A stretch of DNA of 53,129 bases from an uncultured Prevotellaceae bacterium (GTDB taxonomy: Bacteria > Bacteroidota > Bacteroidia > Bacteroidales > Bacteroidaceae): contig CACZDV010000020.1 of assembly GCA_902780025.1 (NCBI GenBank), positions 1 to 53,129 of the forward strand. The letters run 5' to 3'. The notes beneath the pieces were generated by a model that searched no databases, was not told the DNA's origin, and saw only the letters and a list, made by a program, of their open reading frames with translations. Below, piece by piece: positions 44,737 through 53,129 of this stretch. Positions within the stretch are counted from its first letter, which is position 1, and every line of letters begins with the position of its first letter. The position numbers and the translations under genes were made by a program.

Positions 44737-45546
44737 TTATCGGGGCAGGTTGAAGGCGACCGTCATCTCCTTCATCTGCTCGTCGCTCATTCCTTCAGGT
44801 TCAAAGCCCATGCACTTGGCATTGATGTAGATCTTTGCTGACTTCGAGAGTACGTCAATCTGGTCGAAGGCATCCATCACATCCTTACCCTTGGCAAAGA
44901 CGCCGTGTTTCTCCCACATCACCACGTCGTAGTCCTCCAGTTCTTTCAAGGTCGCGTCAGCCAAGGCGTTGGAGCCGGGTAGGGTATAGGGCACGATGCC
45001 GAGTCCTAACGGACAGAAGGCCTTTGTCTCAGGAATCATCGACCAGAGAATGCGTGTCAGTACGTCCTTTCCGAGGAACTCACGTTTGTGGCTCATGGCT
45101 ACGAGCTCGATAGGGTGGGTGTGGACAGTAGCTTTATAGCCGCTGCCTGTTTCAATCTGACGGGCATGAACGGTCAGGTGACTGGGCAGTTCAGAGGTTG
45201 GCATCACGGCTTCGTCGGCAATGATGACGTAGCTGGCGCAGTCGTCGAGGATGCGGATGATAGAGCCGTTGTCCATCGGCCAGCGGGCCAGGTCGCGCAT
45301 ACGCTTTCCCGTTCCTTTGCAGTAGAAATAACAGCCTTTCAAGGCGGGCAGGGTAACACCGATCTGCTTGACATCGCTGATGGCGGGCAGTTGGCGAATC
45401 TCGTCATCGACGTACTCCGTGATGTTGACCGTGATGTTACCGCCGTTGCGCTCAGCCCATCCGTTCTGCCATAGGTAGCCTGCCACTTCTGCTACCTTGT
45501 CAATCTCTGTTTTCAGGGCTGTACGACCCTCTAAGATACTCTTCAT
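44737..45546 (-). CDS. rhaD: Rhamnulose-1-phosphate aldolase
   Basis: A 269-residue class II aldolase. Motifs are WAERNGGNITVNI (cf. WDERNGGNLT of E. coli RhaD), CKGTGKRMRDLA, EAVMPTSELPSHLTVHARQI with the catalytic Glu, VHTHPIELVAMSH with zinc-binding His, and VMWEKHGVFAKG with the third His. It splits rhamnulose-1-phosphate into DHAP and L-lactaldehyde. RhaA and RhaB are not in the window, so it is an isolated member of the rhamnose pathway, which is consistent with pectin or rhamnogalacturonan use. It has its own promoter (45572) and terminator (44663). Confidence 0.9.
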   Translation of the reverse strand: MKSILEGRTALKTEIDKVAEVAGYLWQNGWAERNGGNITVNITEYVDDEIRQLPAISDVKQIGVTLPALKGCYFYCKGTGKRMRDLARWPMDNGSIIRILDDCASYVIIADEAVMPTSELPSHLTVHARQIETGSGYKATVHTHPIELVAMSHKREFLGKDVLTRILWSMIPETKAFCPLGLGIVPYTLPGSNALADATLKELEDYDVVMWEKHGVFAKGKDVMDAFDQIDVLSKSAKIYINAKCMGFEPEGMSDEQMKEMTVAFNLPR

Positions 45547-45571
45547 TGATTTGATGTTTCTTTTCTGCTTG

Positions 45572-45579
45572 CAAAGGTA
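45572..45579 (-). promoter_or_regulatory. -7 box of rhaD
   Basis: The minus strand reads TACCTTTG 25 nt upstream of the ATG at 45546. The -33 element is unclear. Confidence 0.5.
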
Positions 45580-45680
45580 TGCCTAATTCTTGGTATTGCG
45601 GCACAAAAAATGATTTTTGCCCTACAATTTATGATTTTTCGCTTGACTTATATCAATTTGAAAAGAAATGCCCAAATTAT

Positions 45681-45711
45681 TTCGTTATCTCAAATTTTTG
45701 CCGTACCTTTG
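45681..45711 (+). promoter_or_regulatory. Promoter of the DUF6621-like gene, near-leaderless
   Basis: The -7 box TACCTTTG (45704-45711) has a TTCG at 45681-45684, 19 bp upstream. The ATG at 45718 begins six bases after the box, so the transcript should start at or next to it. Confidence 0.55.
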
Positions 45712-45717
45712 CAGACT

Positions 45718-46293
45718 ATGAGTGAGAATGTAATCTTAGTCGATGCCGACTATGTGGACAAGGTGGTTTTCGACCTGACGGTGAACTTCGAGCGGATGAT
45801 TGGCCGACGCATACCGCAGGCCGACTTGGCCCGATGGGTAGACTGTGTGGCTCTGGACGGCGGACTGCGTGAAGGGAAGAATGAGACGCAGGTTGTGCTG
45901 ATTCATGAGAAGGAGTCGGAGGAACTGAAGTTCTTCGTGCCAGGCCATTTCGAGAACGATTTGAACGGAAAGGCCTTCAGCGACCACTTGGGAGAGTTTG
46001 TCTTTGAGGTATATCCTGTGGAGCCATTGACTACAAAGGAGGACTATTTTGCCGATGTACTACAGACAGTCTGTCAGCAACAGGAGGTAAACCGAGTGAT
46101 GGTCGTTCCTGGTGAGGGTGACATATATAATAAGGTACGCGAAACGTTGAACCGTCTGGATGAGTGTCAGAAGCATATCACCGTGTTCACCATGCAGCCC
46201 ATGATGGGTGGTTCCTTCCATCAGGAGATTCTGGGCTACTCGCTGATGGCAGCCTTGGGCATCCGAGGGGAGGAGTTGAGGATGGAAGATTGA
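45718..46293 (+). CDS. DUF6621-like conserved Bacteroidota protein
   Basis: A 191-residue cytoplasmic protein; I recognise it only as a conserved family of unknown function. The start MSENVILVDADYVDKVVFDL is chosen because upstream in-frame codons overlap the promoter. Notable stretches are NFERMIGRRIPQADLARWVD, CVALDGGLREGKNETQVVLI, and MMGGSFHQEILGYSLMAALG. There are no membrane segments or metal-binding motifs. The N-terminal DAD and the order of strands could suggest a nucleotide or nucleic-acid binding fold, but this is weak. Its stop codon lies in a heptamer repeat shared with the upstream region of the MscS gene, 34 nt away. Confidence 0.65.
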   Translation: MSENVILVDADYVDKVVFDLTVNFERMIGRRIPQADLARWVDCVALDGGLREGKNETQVVLIHEKESEELKFFVPGHFENDLNGKAFSDHLGEFVFEVYPVEPLTTKEDYFADVLQTVCQQQEVNRVMVVPGEGDIYNKVRETLNRLDECQKHITVFTMQPMMGGSFHQEILGYSLMAALGIRGEELRMED

Positions 46294-46322
46294 AAATTGA
46301 AAATTGAAGATTGAAAATTGAA
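46288..46322 (+). repeat. Heptamer tandem repeat (GATTGAA/AATTGAA) between two genes
   Basis: Five units: GATTGAA, AATTGAA, AATTGAA, GATTGAA and AATTGAA. The first unit contains the stop of the DUF6621-like gene. The last ends 5 nt before the MscS ATG, so it fills the ribosome-binding region. It resembles the GAGTGAA-type units at 34335-34390. Confidence 0.9.
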
Positions 46323-46327
46323 ACATT

Positions 46328-47179
46328 ATGATAGAAAAGATATTTTCGCCAGAGACCTATGCGCTGTTAGGACAGTGGGCATTTGGCTTTTGTAAGAGTT
46401 TGATAGTAGCTGCCATCGTCTATTTCGTAGGCAGCCGGTTGATCAAGTTGGTGTCGAAGATCGTCACCAAGGCATTGGAACGCAGCAAGGTTGATCCGTC
46501 GCTGTTCTCGTTCCTGACGAGCATCGTCAATGTGGTGCTGTGGCTGGTGTTGGTCATCATCATCATCTCCATTTTCGGCATTGAGACCTCGTCATTCATT
46601 GCCCTGTTCGCATCGGCTGGTATGGCCATCGGTATGGCGCTGAGCGGTACGCTGCAGAACTTTGCCGGCGGTGTGATGATTCTGCTATTCAAGCCCTACA
46701 AGGTGGGTGACTTCATTGAAGCGCAGGGTTATGCCGGTGTGGTGAAGGAAATCCAGATCTTCAACACCATTATCCGTACAGGTGACGGACAAATCATCAT
46801 CATTCCTAATGGTGGACTGTCAACGGGAACATTGAAGAACTCAACGAAGGAACCCTATCGGCGCGTAGACCTGGAGTTTCAGTTTGAGTATGGTGCGGAC
46901 TACGACGAGGTGAAGGCTGCCATCCTTGAAATCCTCAAGCAGCACCCGCTGGTGATGCAGGCACCTGTAGCCGACTCCCCTGTGGTGGCAGCCCCCTGGA
47001 TTGGTCTGTCGAAACTGGGTGATAGTGGTGTCGTCGTTGCCACCAGGTCGTGGTGTAAGGGTTCTGACTATTGGACCGTTTACTTCAATCTGAACGAAAC
47101 AGTCTACCAGATGCTGAAGGAGCGTGGTTTCATGTTCCCCTTCAACCGTGTGGATGTGAATATATTAAATAAGGACTAA
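46328..47179 (+). CDS. mscS: Small-conductance mechanosensitive channel MscS
   Basis: A 283-residue inner-membrane protein. Three N-terminal membrane segments are visible (LIVAAIVYFVGSRLI; FLTSIVNVVLWLVLVIIIIS; IALFASAGMAIGMALSGTLQ). The third is the Gly/Ala-rich pore helix. The beta domain with FKPYKVGDFIEAQGYAGVVK and IIPNGGLSTGTLKNSTKEPY is typical. It releases osmolytes on hypo-osmotic shock. Translation probably initiates behind the A/T-rich heptamer repeat; no Shine-Dalgarno is seen. The dehydrogenase gene follows after 4 nt. Confidence 0.93.
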   Translation: MIEKIFSPETYALLGQWAFGFCKSLIVAAIVYFVGSRLIKLVSKIVTKALERSKVDPSLFSFLTSIVNVVLWLVLVIIIISIFGIETSSFIALFASAGMAIGMALSGTLQNFAGGVMILLFKPYKVGDFIEAQGYAGVVKEIQIFNTIIRTGDGQIIIIPNGGLSTGTLKNSTKEPYRRVDLEFQFEYGADYDEVKAAILEILKQHPLVMQAPVADSPVVAAPWIGLSKLGDSGVVVATRSWCKGSDYWTVYFNLNETVYQMLKERGFMFPFNRVDVNILNKD

Positions 47180-47183
47180 GAAT

Positions 47184-48443
47184 ATGGCAAGAGTACTAAT
47201 GATTGGCGCCGGAGGCGTCGCAACGGTGGCAGCGTTCAAAATTGCCCAGAACGCTGATGTGTTTACGGAGTTTATGATTGCAAGCCGCCGCAAGGCGAAG
47301 TGTGACAAGATAGTGGAGGATATCCACAAGGCTGGATACAAACTGGACATCAAAACCGCTCAGGTCGATGCCGATGACGTGGAGCAACTGAAGACGCTGT
47401 TCAACGACTACAAGCCCGAACTGGTTGTCAACCTGGCATTGCCCTATCAGGACCTGACCATCATGGATGCCTGTCTGGCTTGTGGTTGTAGCTATCTCGA
47501 TACGGCTAACTATGAGCCGAAGGACGAGGCACACTTCGAATACTCCTGGCAGTGGGCTTATCGCGACCGCTTCCGTGAGGCTGGCCTGACGGCTATCCTC
47601 GGCTGTGGATTCGACCCAGGTGTGACCAGCATCTATACGGCCTATGCTGCTAAGCATCATTTCAAGGAGATTCAGTATTTGGACATCGTCGATTGTAATG
47701 CCGGCGACCACCACAAAGCCTTTGCCACCAACTTCAACCCAGAAATCAACATCCGCGAGATTACCCAGAAGGGACTCTACTGGGAAGACGGCAAGTGGGT
47801 GGAGACTGAGCCATTGGAGATTCACAAGGACTTGACCTATCCCAACATCGGCCCGCGCGACAGCTACCTGTTGCATCACGAAGAGATAGAGTCGCTGGTC
47901 ATCAACTACCCGACGATCAAGCGCGCCCGCTTCTGGATGACCTTCGGACAGCAGTACCTGAAGCACCTGGAGGTGATTCAGAACATCGGCATGAGCCGCA
48001 TCGACGAGGTGGTCTATGAAGCTCCGCTGGCCGACCCGTCAACTTGTCAACTTGTCAACTCGTCAACTGTAAAGGTAAAGATCGTCCCCCTGCAGTTCCT
48101 GAAGGCCGTGCTGCCCAACCCGCAGGACCTCGGCGAGAACTACGAAGGTGAGACCAGCATCGGCTGTCGCATCCGTGGTATCGGCAACGACGGTAAGGAG
48201 CACACCTATTATGTATATAACAACTGCTCTCACCGTGCTGCCTACGAGGAGACGGGTATGCAGGGCGTATCCTACACTACTGGTGTTCCCGCTATGATTG
48301 GTGCTATGATGTTCTGCAAAGGTCTCTGGCGCAAGCCCGGCGTTTACAACGTCGAGGAGTTCGACCCCGATCCTTTCATGGAACAACTCAACAAGCAAGG
48401 ACTGCCCTGGCATGAGATTCACGACGGCGATCTGGAGCTTTAA
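47184..48443 (+). CDS. Carboxynorspermidine/carboxyspermidine dehydrogenase (saccharopine dehydrogenase family)
   Basis: A 419-residue protein. The Rossmann start ARVLMIGAGGVATVAAFKIA, LVVNLALPYQDLTIMDACL, YLDTANYEP and GCGFDPGVTSIYTAY fit the carboxynorspermidine-type branch of the saccharopine dehydrogenase family, known to make spermidine in Bacteroides. It would condense putrescine with aspartate semialdehyde, using NADPH. The partner decarboxylase is not in the window. A 10-residue insert (STCQLVNSST) between EAPLADP and VKVKIVPLQF is encoded by four 8-bp repeats at 48037-48068. It is coupled to mscS (4 nt) and 36 nt upstream of recA. Confidence 0.85.
   Translation: MARVLMIGAGGVATVAAFKIAQNADVFTEFMIASRRKAKCDKIVEDIHKAGYKLDIKTAQVDADDVEQLKTLFNDYKPELVVNLALPYQDLTIMDACLACGCSYLDTANYEPKDEAHFEYSWQWAYRDRFREAGLTAILGCGFDPGVTSIYTAYAAKHHFKEIQYLDIVDCNAGDHHKAFATNFNPEINIREITQKGLYWEDGKWVETEPLEIHKDLTYPNIGPRDSYLLHHEEIESLVINYPTIKRARFWMTFGQQYLKHLEVIQNIGMSRIDEVVYEAPLADPSTCQLVNSSTVKVKIVPLQFLKAVLPNPQDLGENYEGETSIGCRIRGIGNDGKEHTYYVYNNCSHRAAYEETGMQGVSYTTGVPAMIGAMMFCKGLWRKPGVYNVEEFDPDPFMEQLNKQGLPWHEIHDGDLEL
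48037..48068 (+). repeat. Octamer tandem repeat inside the dehydrogenase gene
   Basis: Units CGTCAACT, TGTCAACT, TGTCAACT and CGTCAACT, 32 bp. They encode an unconserved Ser/Thr/Cys-rich insert. Eight is not a multiple of three, so a unit gain or loss shifts the frame. Confidence 0.9.
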
Positions 48444-48479
48444 TAACGACATAACGATAAAACGAAATAATCAAAAACT

Positions 48480-49547
48480 ATGGCAAAAAAAGAAGAGAAT
48501 GTGGAGCAGTTGACTCCGCAACAGCAAAAGATGAAAGCCCTGCAGGCTGCAATGGCGAAGATAGAAAAGGACTTCGGCAAAGGCAGCATCATGAAGTTGG
48601 GCGACGAGAAGATAGAGAACGTGGAGGTGATACCCACTGGTAGCATCGGTCTGAACAATGCACTCGGCGTGGGCGGCTATCCCAAGGGCCGTATCATAGA
48701 AATCTACGGTCCGGAATCGTCAGGTAAGACGACGCTGGCCATTCATGCTATTGCTGAAGTTCAGAAAGCAGGCGGCGTTGCGGCGTTCATTGACGCTGAG
48801 CATGCTTTTGACCGTTTCTATGCTGAGAAGCTGGGTGTTGACATCGACAACCTGTATATTTCGCAGCCTGACAACGGTGAGCAGGCATTGGAGATTGCCG
48901 ATCAGCTCATCCGCTCGAGTGCTGTTGACATCATCGTGGTCGACTCTGTGGCCGCCCTGACTCCCAAAAAGGAGATAGAGGGCGATATGGGTGATTCGGC
49001 CGTCGGACTGCATGCCCGTCTGATGAGTCAGGCTCTGCGTAAGCTGACAGGTACTATTGCCAAGACCAATACCACATGTATTTTCATCAACCAGCTGCGT
49101 GAGAAGATTGGCGTGATGTTTGGTAATCCTGAGACGACGACGGGTGGTAACGCGCTGAAGTTCTATGCCTCAGTACGTCTGGACATCCGTAAGGTGACCA
49201 GCATCAAGGATGGTGACAACGTGATTGGCAACCAGGTTCGTGTGAAAGTGGTGAAGAACAAGGTGGCTCCCCCCTTCCGCAAGGCGGAGTTTGAGATTAC
49301 CTTCGGTGAGGGTATCTCGAAAGTCGGCGAGATTCTGGATCTTGGTGTTGATAACAACATTATCAAGAAGAGCGGCTCGTGGTTCAGCTACGGCAACCAG
49401 AAACTGGCACAGGGACGTGATGCTACCAAGGCCCTTTTGAAGGATAATCCCGAATTGTGTGAGGAGCTGGAGGCAAAGATCATGGATGCGATTGCCAAGA
49501 ATGGCTCTATCACTCCAACCAGTACGACAGAAGAGCCAACAGAATAA
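48480..49547 (+). CDS. recA: Recombinase RecA
   Basis: A 355-residue protein. Walker [16 protein letters not shown], the catalytic [30 protein letters not shown], Walker [13 protein letters not shown] and L2 ([20 protein letters not shown]) are all intact. It coats single-stranded DNA and drives strand exchange and the SOS response. It lacks a recognisable promoter in the 36-bp gap, which holds degenerate 8-bp repeats (TAACGACA, TAACGATA, AAACGAAA at 48444-48467), so it may be read through from the mscS operon. A terminator follows at 49571. Confidence 0.97.
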   Translation: MAKKEENVEQLTPQQQKMKALQAAMAKIEKDFGKGSIMKLGDEKIENVEVIPTGSIGLNNALGVGGYPKGRIIEIYGPESSGKTTLAIHAIAEVQKAGGVAAFIDAEHAFDRFYAEKLGVDIDNLYISQPDNGEQALEIADQLIRSSAVDIIVVDSVAALTPKKEIEGDMGDSAVGLHARLMSQALRKLTGTIAKTNTTCIFINQLREKIGVMFGNPETTTGGNALKFYASVRLDIRKVTSIKDGDNVIGNQVRVKVVKNKVAPPFRKAEFEITFGEGISKVGEILDLGVDNNIIKKSGSWFSYGNQKLAQGRDATKALLKDNPELCEELEAKIMDAIAKNGSITPTSTTEEPTE

Positions 49548-49570
49548 TAATAGAATAAAAATCGAATAGC

Positions 49571-49606
49571 AATCGGGCCGTCCAGAGTTTTCTGAACGGC
49601 CCGATT
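49571..49606. terminator. Rho-independent terminator between recA and the convergent gene
   Basis: Stem AATCGGGCCGT / ACGGCCCGATT, extended inside by CAGA/TCTG. The right flank is only weakly T-rich. It probably serves both convergent genes. Confidence 0.8.
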
Positions 49607-49629
49607 CTTATGGGGCTTTGGTCTTGCCA

Positions 49630-51033
49630 CTACTTCTTGGTGGCAGTCTTCTTTTTCGTCGTTGTACGCTTCTTGGTTGTCGTACGCTTGGCGTTTGAAC
49701 GGTCTACGTTCGTTCCGATAACCTTGCCATTACCGTCGAACTGCACAATCAGCAATTTGCCGTCCGAGCGGTTGTAGATCCAGTCGTGACGACCGTTGCT
49801 GCTCTCTGCTGTCTTGTTAGGCTCACCCATAGCCAAGATAACCTCATCCTCCGTCATCTGCAGGATGACACGTCCCTGGCGGATGGCAGCACGGGCAGCC
49901 TGACTTGTTGCACGGGCCTTACCTTCGCCCATAGCAAACAGATAACCGAAGTAGTCCTCGCGGCGTCCGTCAATGTCACCAGTCACGTTGTCAACGTTCT
50001 TAAAGGTCACATCCTTGAAGTACATACGGCGCGACTCGTTCTCTTTAAGTGTCAAAGTGACATAGTTGCTATTGTTCTTGGGAGCTACGTTCTCAATGGT
50101 AAAGGTCGTCAGGCGCGGCACTTTCAGCGTACGCTCCTTGCCGTCGCCACGCGAAACCATCTCTGTCGTGTACTTGGTGTGAACGGTCTGGCCAATGTAC
50201 TTAGCCAAGTCCTGAGATACTGCCATAATGGCATCCTGCAACTCGAAGGAGCCGGCAAACAGGTGCTTGGTGTTGTCCATAATGAACTCATTGTCGCGCA
50301 TACCGCTGTTGGTCTTCGAGATGGCAACGTTCTGGAAGAACTCCTTACCGTTCTTGTCCTCAACGATAATCTTCACAGGGAAACTACGGGTGCCGACGCC
50401 AACGGCAGTTACGGTTACTGGCTCGTTCGGAGTCACGGTAATCTCCTGAAAACCTTCACCGTCGTATTCCGTGTCGATGCAATACTTGTCTGTACGGGTA
50501 AACATGGTTTTACCTATCAACTTCTCGCGGGCTATGTCCACATCACCTAAATAAGCCAGTGTGGGAATGCCGAACTTGCTATAGCAATAGTCGTCGAATG
50601 TGCCGTTGGGAACTTCGAAATAGTAATTACGACCGTTGTCCTCACAGTAAAAGTTGACACGTGCATGACCGTCGGAACTTTCCGTATGGCCTTTATATAC
50701 CATAATCTTATGGCGGAGCGTCATACTGCTTACTTCCTTTCCGTTCAAGGTAGGATCGTGGAAGGTCTTCACCACCATGTCGTACTTCTCGGGCATCACC
50801 ATAAACCTCATGCCCTCTTTCCAGTCGCAGAGACTGTAAAATCGGAAATTCTCGGAAATGAAATCATGGGCTTTTTCCTCCTCAGCCTCTTGATTGCTTA
50901 GGGAGTCGGTTGATTCACTCACAACAGCTTTCTTGACGTTTTTGGTCTTTACCAAATAGTCCTCAGACTTCGTTTGGGCGAAAACGACACCAAACAGAAA
51001 GGACAAGCCAGCTGTCAAAATCACTTTTTTCAT
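49630..51033 (-). CDS. Exported protein of unknown function with BamE-like fold and Lys/Thr-rich tail
   Basis: A 467-residue protein with a signal peptide (VILTAGLSFLFGVVFAQ). I do not recognise the central region; it is beta-rich with many charged residues. Residues about 385-440 resemble the SmpA/BamE fold: GRVILQMTEDEVILAMGEPN, HDWIYNRSDGKLLIVQFDGN. The last 20 residues (NAKRTTTKKRTTTKKKTATK and one more Lys) are a histone-like basic tail, comparable to that of the MltD-like protein. The gene is convergent with recA and divergent from dnaK. Its promoter lies at 51069-51100. Confidence 0.65.
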   Translation of the reverse strand: MKKVILTAGLSFLFGVVFAQTKSEDYLVKTKNVKKAVVSESTDSLSNQEAEEEKAHDFISENFRFYSLCDWKEGMRFMVMPEKYDMVVKTFHDPTLNGKEVSSMTLRHKIMVYKGHTESSDGHARVNFYCEDNGRNYYFEVPNGTFDDYCYSKFGIPTLAYLGDVDIAREKLIGKTMFTRTDKYCIDTEYDGEGFQEITVTPNEPVTVTAVGVGTRSFPVKIIVEDKNGKEFFQNVAISKTNSGMRDNEFIMDNTKHLFAGSFELQDAIMAVSQDLAKYIGQTVHTKYTTEMVSRGDGKERTLKVPRLTTFTIENVAPKNNSNYVTLTLKENESRRMYFKDVTFKNVDNVTGDIDGRREDYFGYLFAMGEGKARATSQAARAAIRQGRVILQMTEDEVILAMGEPNKTAESSNGRHDWIYNRSDGKLLIVQFDGNGKVIGTNVDRSNAKRTTTKKRTTTKKKTATKK

Positions 51034-51068
51034 ATACCTTACGTATTACGTTGATGGAAATTCTGCTG

Positions 51069-51100
51069 CAAAGATACGATTTAGTGAGCAAAAAACCAAA
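51069..51100 (-). promoter_or_regulatory. Promoter for the BamE-like exported protein gene
   Basis: On the minus strand: TTTG (51097-51100), 20 bp, then TATCTTTG (51069-51076), 35 nt upstream of the ATG. It is one of the clearest -33/-7 pairs in the window. Confidence 0.65.
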
Positions 51101-51154
51101 TTTTATGTGCCAAAATGGCGCAATAAAAAAGATTTTTCTTCAAATAAGCCTGTT

Positions 51155-51171
51155 TTGGCACGTGCTTTGCT
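51155..51171 (+). promoter_or_regulatory. Sigma-54 (RpoN)-type promoter of dnaK
   Basis: TTGGCACG, TGCT, TTGCT. The invariant GG (51157-51158) and GC (51169-51170) are exactly 10 nt apart, and the flanks match the consensus YTGGCACGrNNNTTGCW with one change. A start near 51182 leaves a 40-nt A/T-rich leader. No TAnnTTTG box lies in this leader. No enhancer site for an activator was identified. Confidence 0.65.
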
Positions 51172-51221
51172 ACCTGTTAAGCGGTAAAACATGAATAATA
51201 ACAATTAAAAACGATACAATT

Positions 51222-53129
51222 ATGGGAAAGATTATTGGAATTGACTTAGGAACTACCAACAGCTGCGTTGCCGTATTCGAGGGTAACGAGCCCGTAGTGA
51301 TTGCCAACAGCGAGGGTAAGCGTACAACGCCTTCAGTCGTTGGCTTTGTGGAGAACGGTGAGCGCAAGATTGGCGACCCCGCCAAGCGTCAGGCCATCAC
51401 CAACCCGAAGAAGACCGTTTACTCGATTAAGCGCTTCATGGGTGAGAACTGGCAGCAGACCGAGAAGGAAATCTCGCGCGTACCTTATAGTGTAGTAAAC
51501 GAGGGTGGCTATCCCCGTGTCGACATCGACGGTCGTAAGTACACGCCGCAGGAGATTTCTGCTATGATTCTCCAGAAGATGAAGAAGACTGCCGAGGACT
51601 ATCTTGGACAGGAAGTGACCGACGCCGTCATCACCGTACCTGCCTACTTCTCTGACTCTCAGCGTCAGGCCACCAAGGAGGCCGGTCAGATTGCAGGTCT
51701 CAACGTCCGCCGTATCGTCAACGAGCCGACGGCTGCCGCTTTGGCATACGGTGTCGATAAGGCAAACAAGGATATGAAGATTGCCGTCTTCGACCTCGGT
51801 GGTGGTACGTTCGATATCTCTATCCTGGAGTTCGGCGGCGGCGTGTTCGAGGTGCTCTCGACCAATGGCGACACTCACCTCGGTGGCGATGACTTTGACC
51901 AGGTGATCATCGACTGGCTGGTTCAGGAGTTCAAGAACGACGAGGGTGCTAACCTGAAGGACGACCCGATGGCCATGCAGCGCCTGAAGGAGGCTGCTGA
52001 GAAGGCTAAGATTGAGCTGTCTTCAAGCACCAGCACCGAAATCAACCTGCCGTATATTATGCCTGTCGGTGGCGTACCCAAGCACTTGGTGAAGACGCTG
52101 ACACGTGCTAAGTTCGAGCAGCTGGCTCATGAGTTGATTCAGGCTTGTCTCGTTCCCTGCCAGAACGCTATGCGCGACGCCAGTCTGAATACTGCTGATA
52201 TCGACGAGGTCATCCTCGTAGGTGGTTCGAGCCGTATCCCCGCTGTGCAGGCTCTGGTAAAGAACTACTTTGGCAAGGAGCCTTCAAAGGGTGTCAACCC
52301 CGACGAGGTGGTGGCCGTAGGTGCCTCCATCCAGGGTGCCATCCTGAACAAGGAAGGCGGTGTGGGCGATATCGTGTTGCTCGACGTGACCCCGCTGACA
52401 CTGGGTATTGAGACCCTCGGCGGTGTGATGACCAAGCTGATTGAAGCCAACACGACCATCCCCTGCAAGAAGAGTGAGACCTTCTCGACGGCAGCCGACA
52501 ACCAGACCGAGGTGACCATCCATGTGCTGCAGGGTGAGCGTCCGATGGCAGCACAGAATAAATCCATCGGTCAGTTCAACCTCACTGGCATTGCACCCGC
52601 CCGTCGTGGTGTTCCTCAGATTGAGGTAACGTTCGACATCGACGCCAACGGTATCCTGAAGGTTAGCGCCAAGGATAAGGCCACTGGCAAGGAGCAGGCC
52701 ATCCGCATCGAGGCTTCGTCAGGTCTGTCGCAGGACGAGATCAACCGCATGAAGGCCGAGGCCGAGCAGAACGCCGAGAACGACAAGCGCGAGCGTGAGC
52801 GTATCGACAAGATGAACCAGGCCGACTCGATGATCTTCCAGACTGAGACCTTCCTCAACGAGAACGGCGACAAGCTCGGTGCCGACAAGGCCAACGTCGA
52901 GCAGGCCGTCCAGCAGCTGAAGGACGCCCACAAGTCGGGCGACGTCGCTGCCATCGACAACGCCATCAACAACCTCAACAACGTCATGCAGGCTGCATCA
53001 CAGAAGATGTACCAGCAGGCAGGTGCCCAGCCTGGTGCTGATCCCAATGCCAATGCCGGTGCCGGTTTCCAGGGTGGCCAGCAGGCTCAGTCGAATCCCA
53101 ACGACGACGTCCAGGATGCCGACTTCGAG
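51222..53129 (+). CDS. dnaK: Molecular chaperone DnaK (3' end cut by window edge)
   Basis: 636 codons are visible with no stop. The last residues (DDVQDADFE) are the usual DnaK tail, so only a few codons are missing. Hsp70 motifs are [61 protein letters not shown] and a substrate-binding domain with [16 protein letters not shown]. It refolds and protects proteins with DnaJ/GrpE. It is preceded by a sigma-54-type promoter (51155-51171), rather than a CIRCE repeat, which was not seen. Confidence 0.97.
   Translation, partial: MGKIIGIDLGTTNSCVAVFEGNEPVVIANSEGKRTTPSVVGFVENGERKIGDPAKRQAITNPKKTVYSIKRFMGENWQQTEKEISRVPYSVVNEGGYPRVDIDGRKYTPQEISAMILQKMKKTAEDYLGQEVTDAVITVPAYFSDSQRQATKEAGQIAGLNVRRIVNEPTAAALAYGVDKANKDMKIAVFDLGGGTFDISILEFGGGVFEVLSTNGDTHLGGDDFDQVIIDWLVQEFKNDEGANLKDDPMAMQRLKEAAEKAKIELSSSTSTEINLPYIMPVGGVPKHLVKTLTRAKFEQLAHELIQACLVPCQNAMRDASLNTADIDEVILVGGSSRIPAVQALVKNYFGKEPSKGVNPDEVVAVGASIQGAILNKEGGVGDIVLLDVTPLTLGIETLGGVMTKLIEANTTIPCKKSETFSTAADNQTEVTIHVLQGERPMAAQNKSIGQFNLTGIAPARRGVPQIEVTFDIDANGILKVSAKDKATGKEQAIRIEASSGLSQDEINRMKAEAEQNAENDKRERERIDKMNQADSMIFQTETFLNENGDKLGADKANVEQAVQQLKDAHKSGDVAAIDNAINNLNNVMQAASQKMYQQAGAQPGADPNANAGAGFQGGQQAQSNPNDDVQDADFE

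Overview
The window looks like chromosomal DNA from a Bacteroidota bacterium, most likely Prevotella in the broad sense, of the plant-fibre-degrading rumen or gut type. The evidence is: promoters with the Bacteroidota -7 box TAnnTTTG; a xylanase-esterase fusion of the Xyn10D-Fae1A type known from Prevotella ruminicola; many signal-peptide hydrolases, some ending in a C-terminal Asn/Asp-Gly-Lys-Lys motif; and the parA-parB-DUF5683-mltD-rel gene order. No composition or database computation was run. Family calls rest on motifs recognised by eye.

Layout. Positions 1-6570 hold the start of an unknown minus-strand gene, a 47-residue peptide gene, a fimbrillin-like lipoprotein with a glycine-rich repeat region, a two-domain esterase and a GH95 fucosidase. 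Positions 6628-10994 (minus) hold a GH43-like enzyme and a CotH-kinase-like secreted protein. Positions 11156-21831 (plus) form a hemicellulose block: GH10-CE1, GH30, GH29, GH43 and GH115. Together these could cut the xylan backbone and remove feruloyl/acetyl, arabinosyl/xylosyl, fucosyl and glucuronyl groups. No susC/susD pair is present. Positions 21821-25843 (minus) hold lpxB, a RAYT-type HUH transposase, a small peptide gene, a repeat-rich non-coding stretch and surE. Positions 25955-32120 are a housekeeping operon: parA, parB, DUF5683, mltD-like and rel. Next come a pectinesterase, an alpha/beta hydrolase, a MerR regulator, a small peptide gene and a large C10 (streptopain-like) peptidase. 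Then follow alaS, a phosphopantetheinyl transferase, a DUF4332 protein, a decayed secreted-protein gene, rhaD, a DUF6621-like gene, an MscS channel, a carboxynorspermidine-type dehydrogenase, recA, a secreted protein with a basic tail, and dnaK (cut by the window end).

Most striking signal. Several kinds of short repeat sit in frame inside otherwise conserved genes. (i) Hairpins with a nearly fixed 8-nt loop (GCATCTCC and close variants) and covarying 5-7 bp stems occur four times in the GH115 gene and twice inside the RAYT transposase gene. This suggests a REP/RAYT-like system that inserts into coding sequence. (ii) A CTCCCC-TAAACA-GGGGAG element occurs in the esterase and twice, head to head, in surE. 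(iii) Tandem 7-, 8- and 9-bp repeats lie inside lpxB, the dehydrogenase gene and alaS. A second theme is three dissimilar small genes for 47-69 residue peptides sharing an M-x-P ... A-[GA]-S core. Other notable points are an amber-split, 5'-truncated gene, a good sigma-54 (GG-N10-GC) promoter in front of dnaK, a perfect 33-bp duplication of the rel 3' end including its stop, and near-leaderless promoters for lpxB and the DUF6621-like gene.
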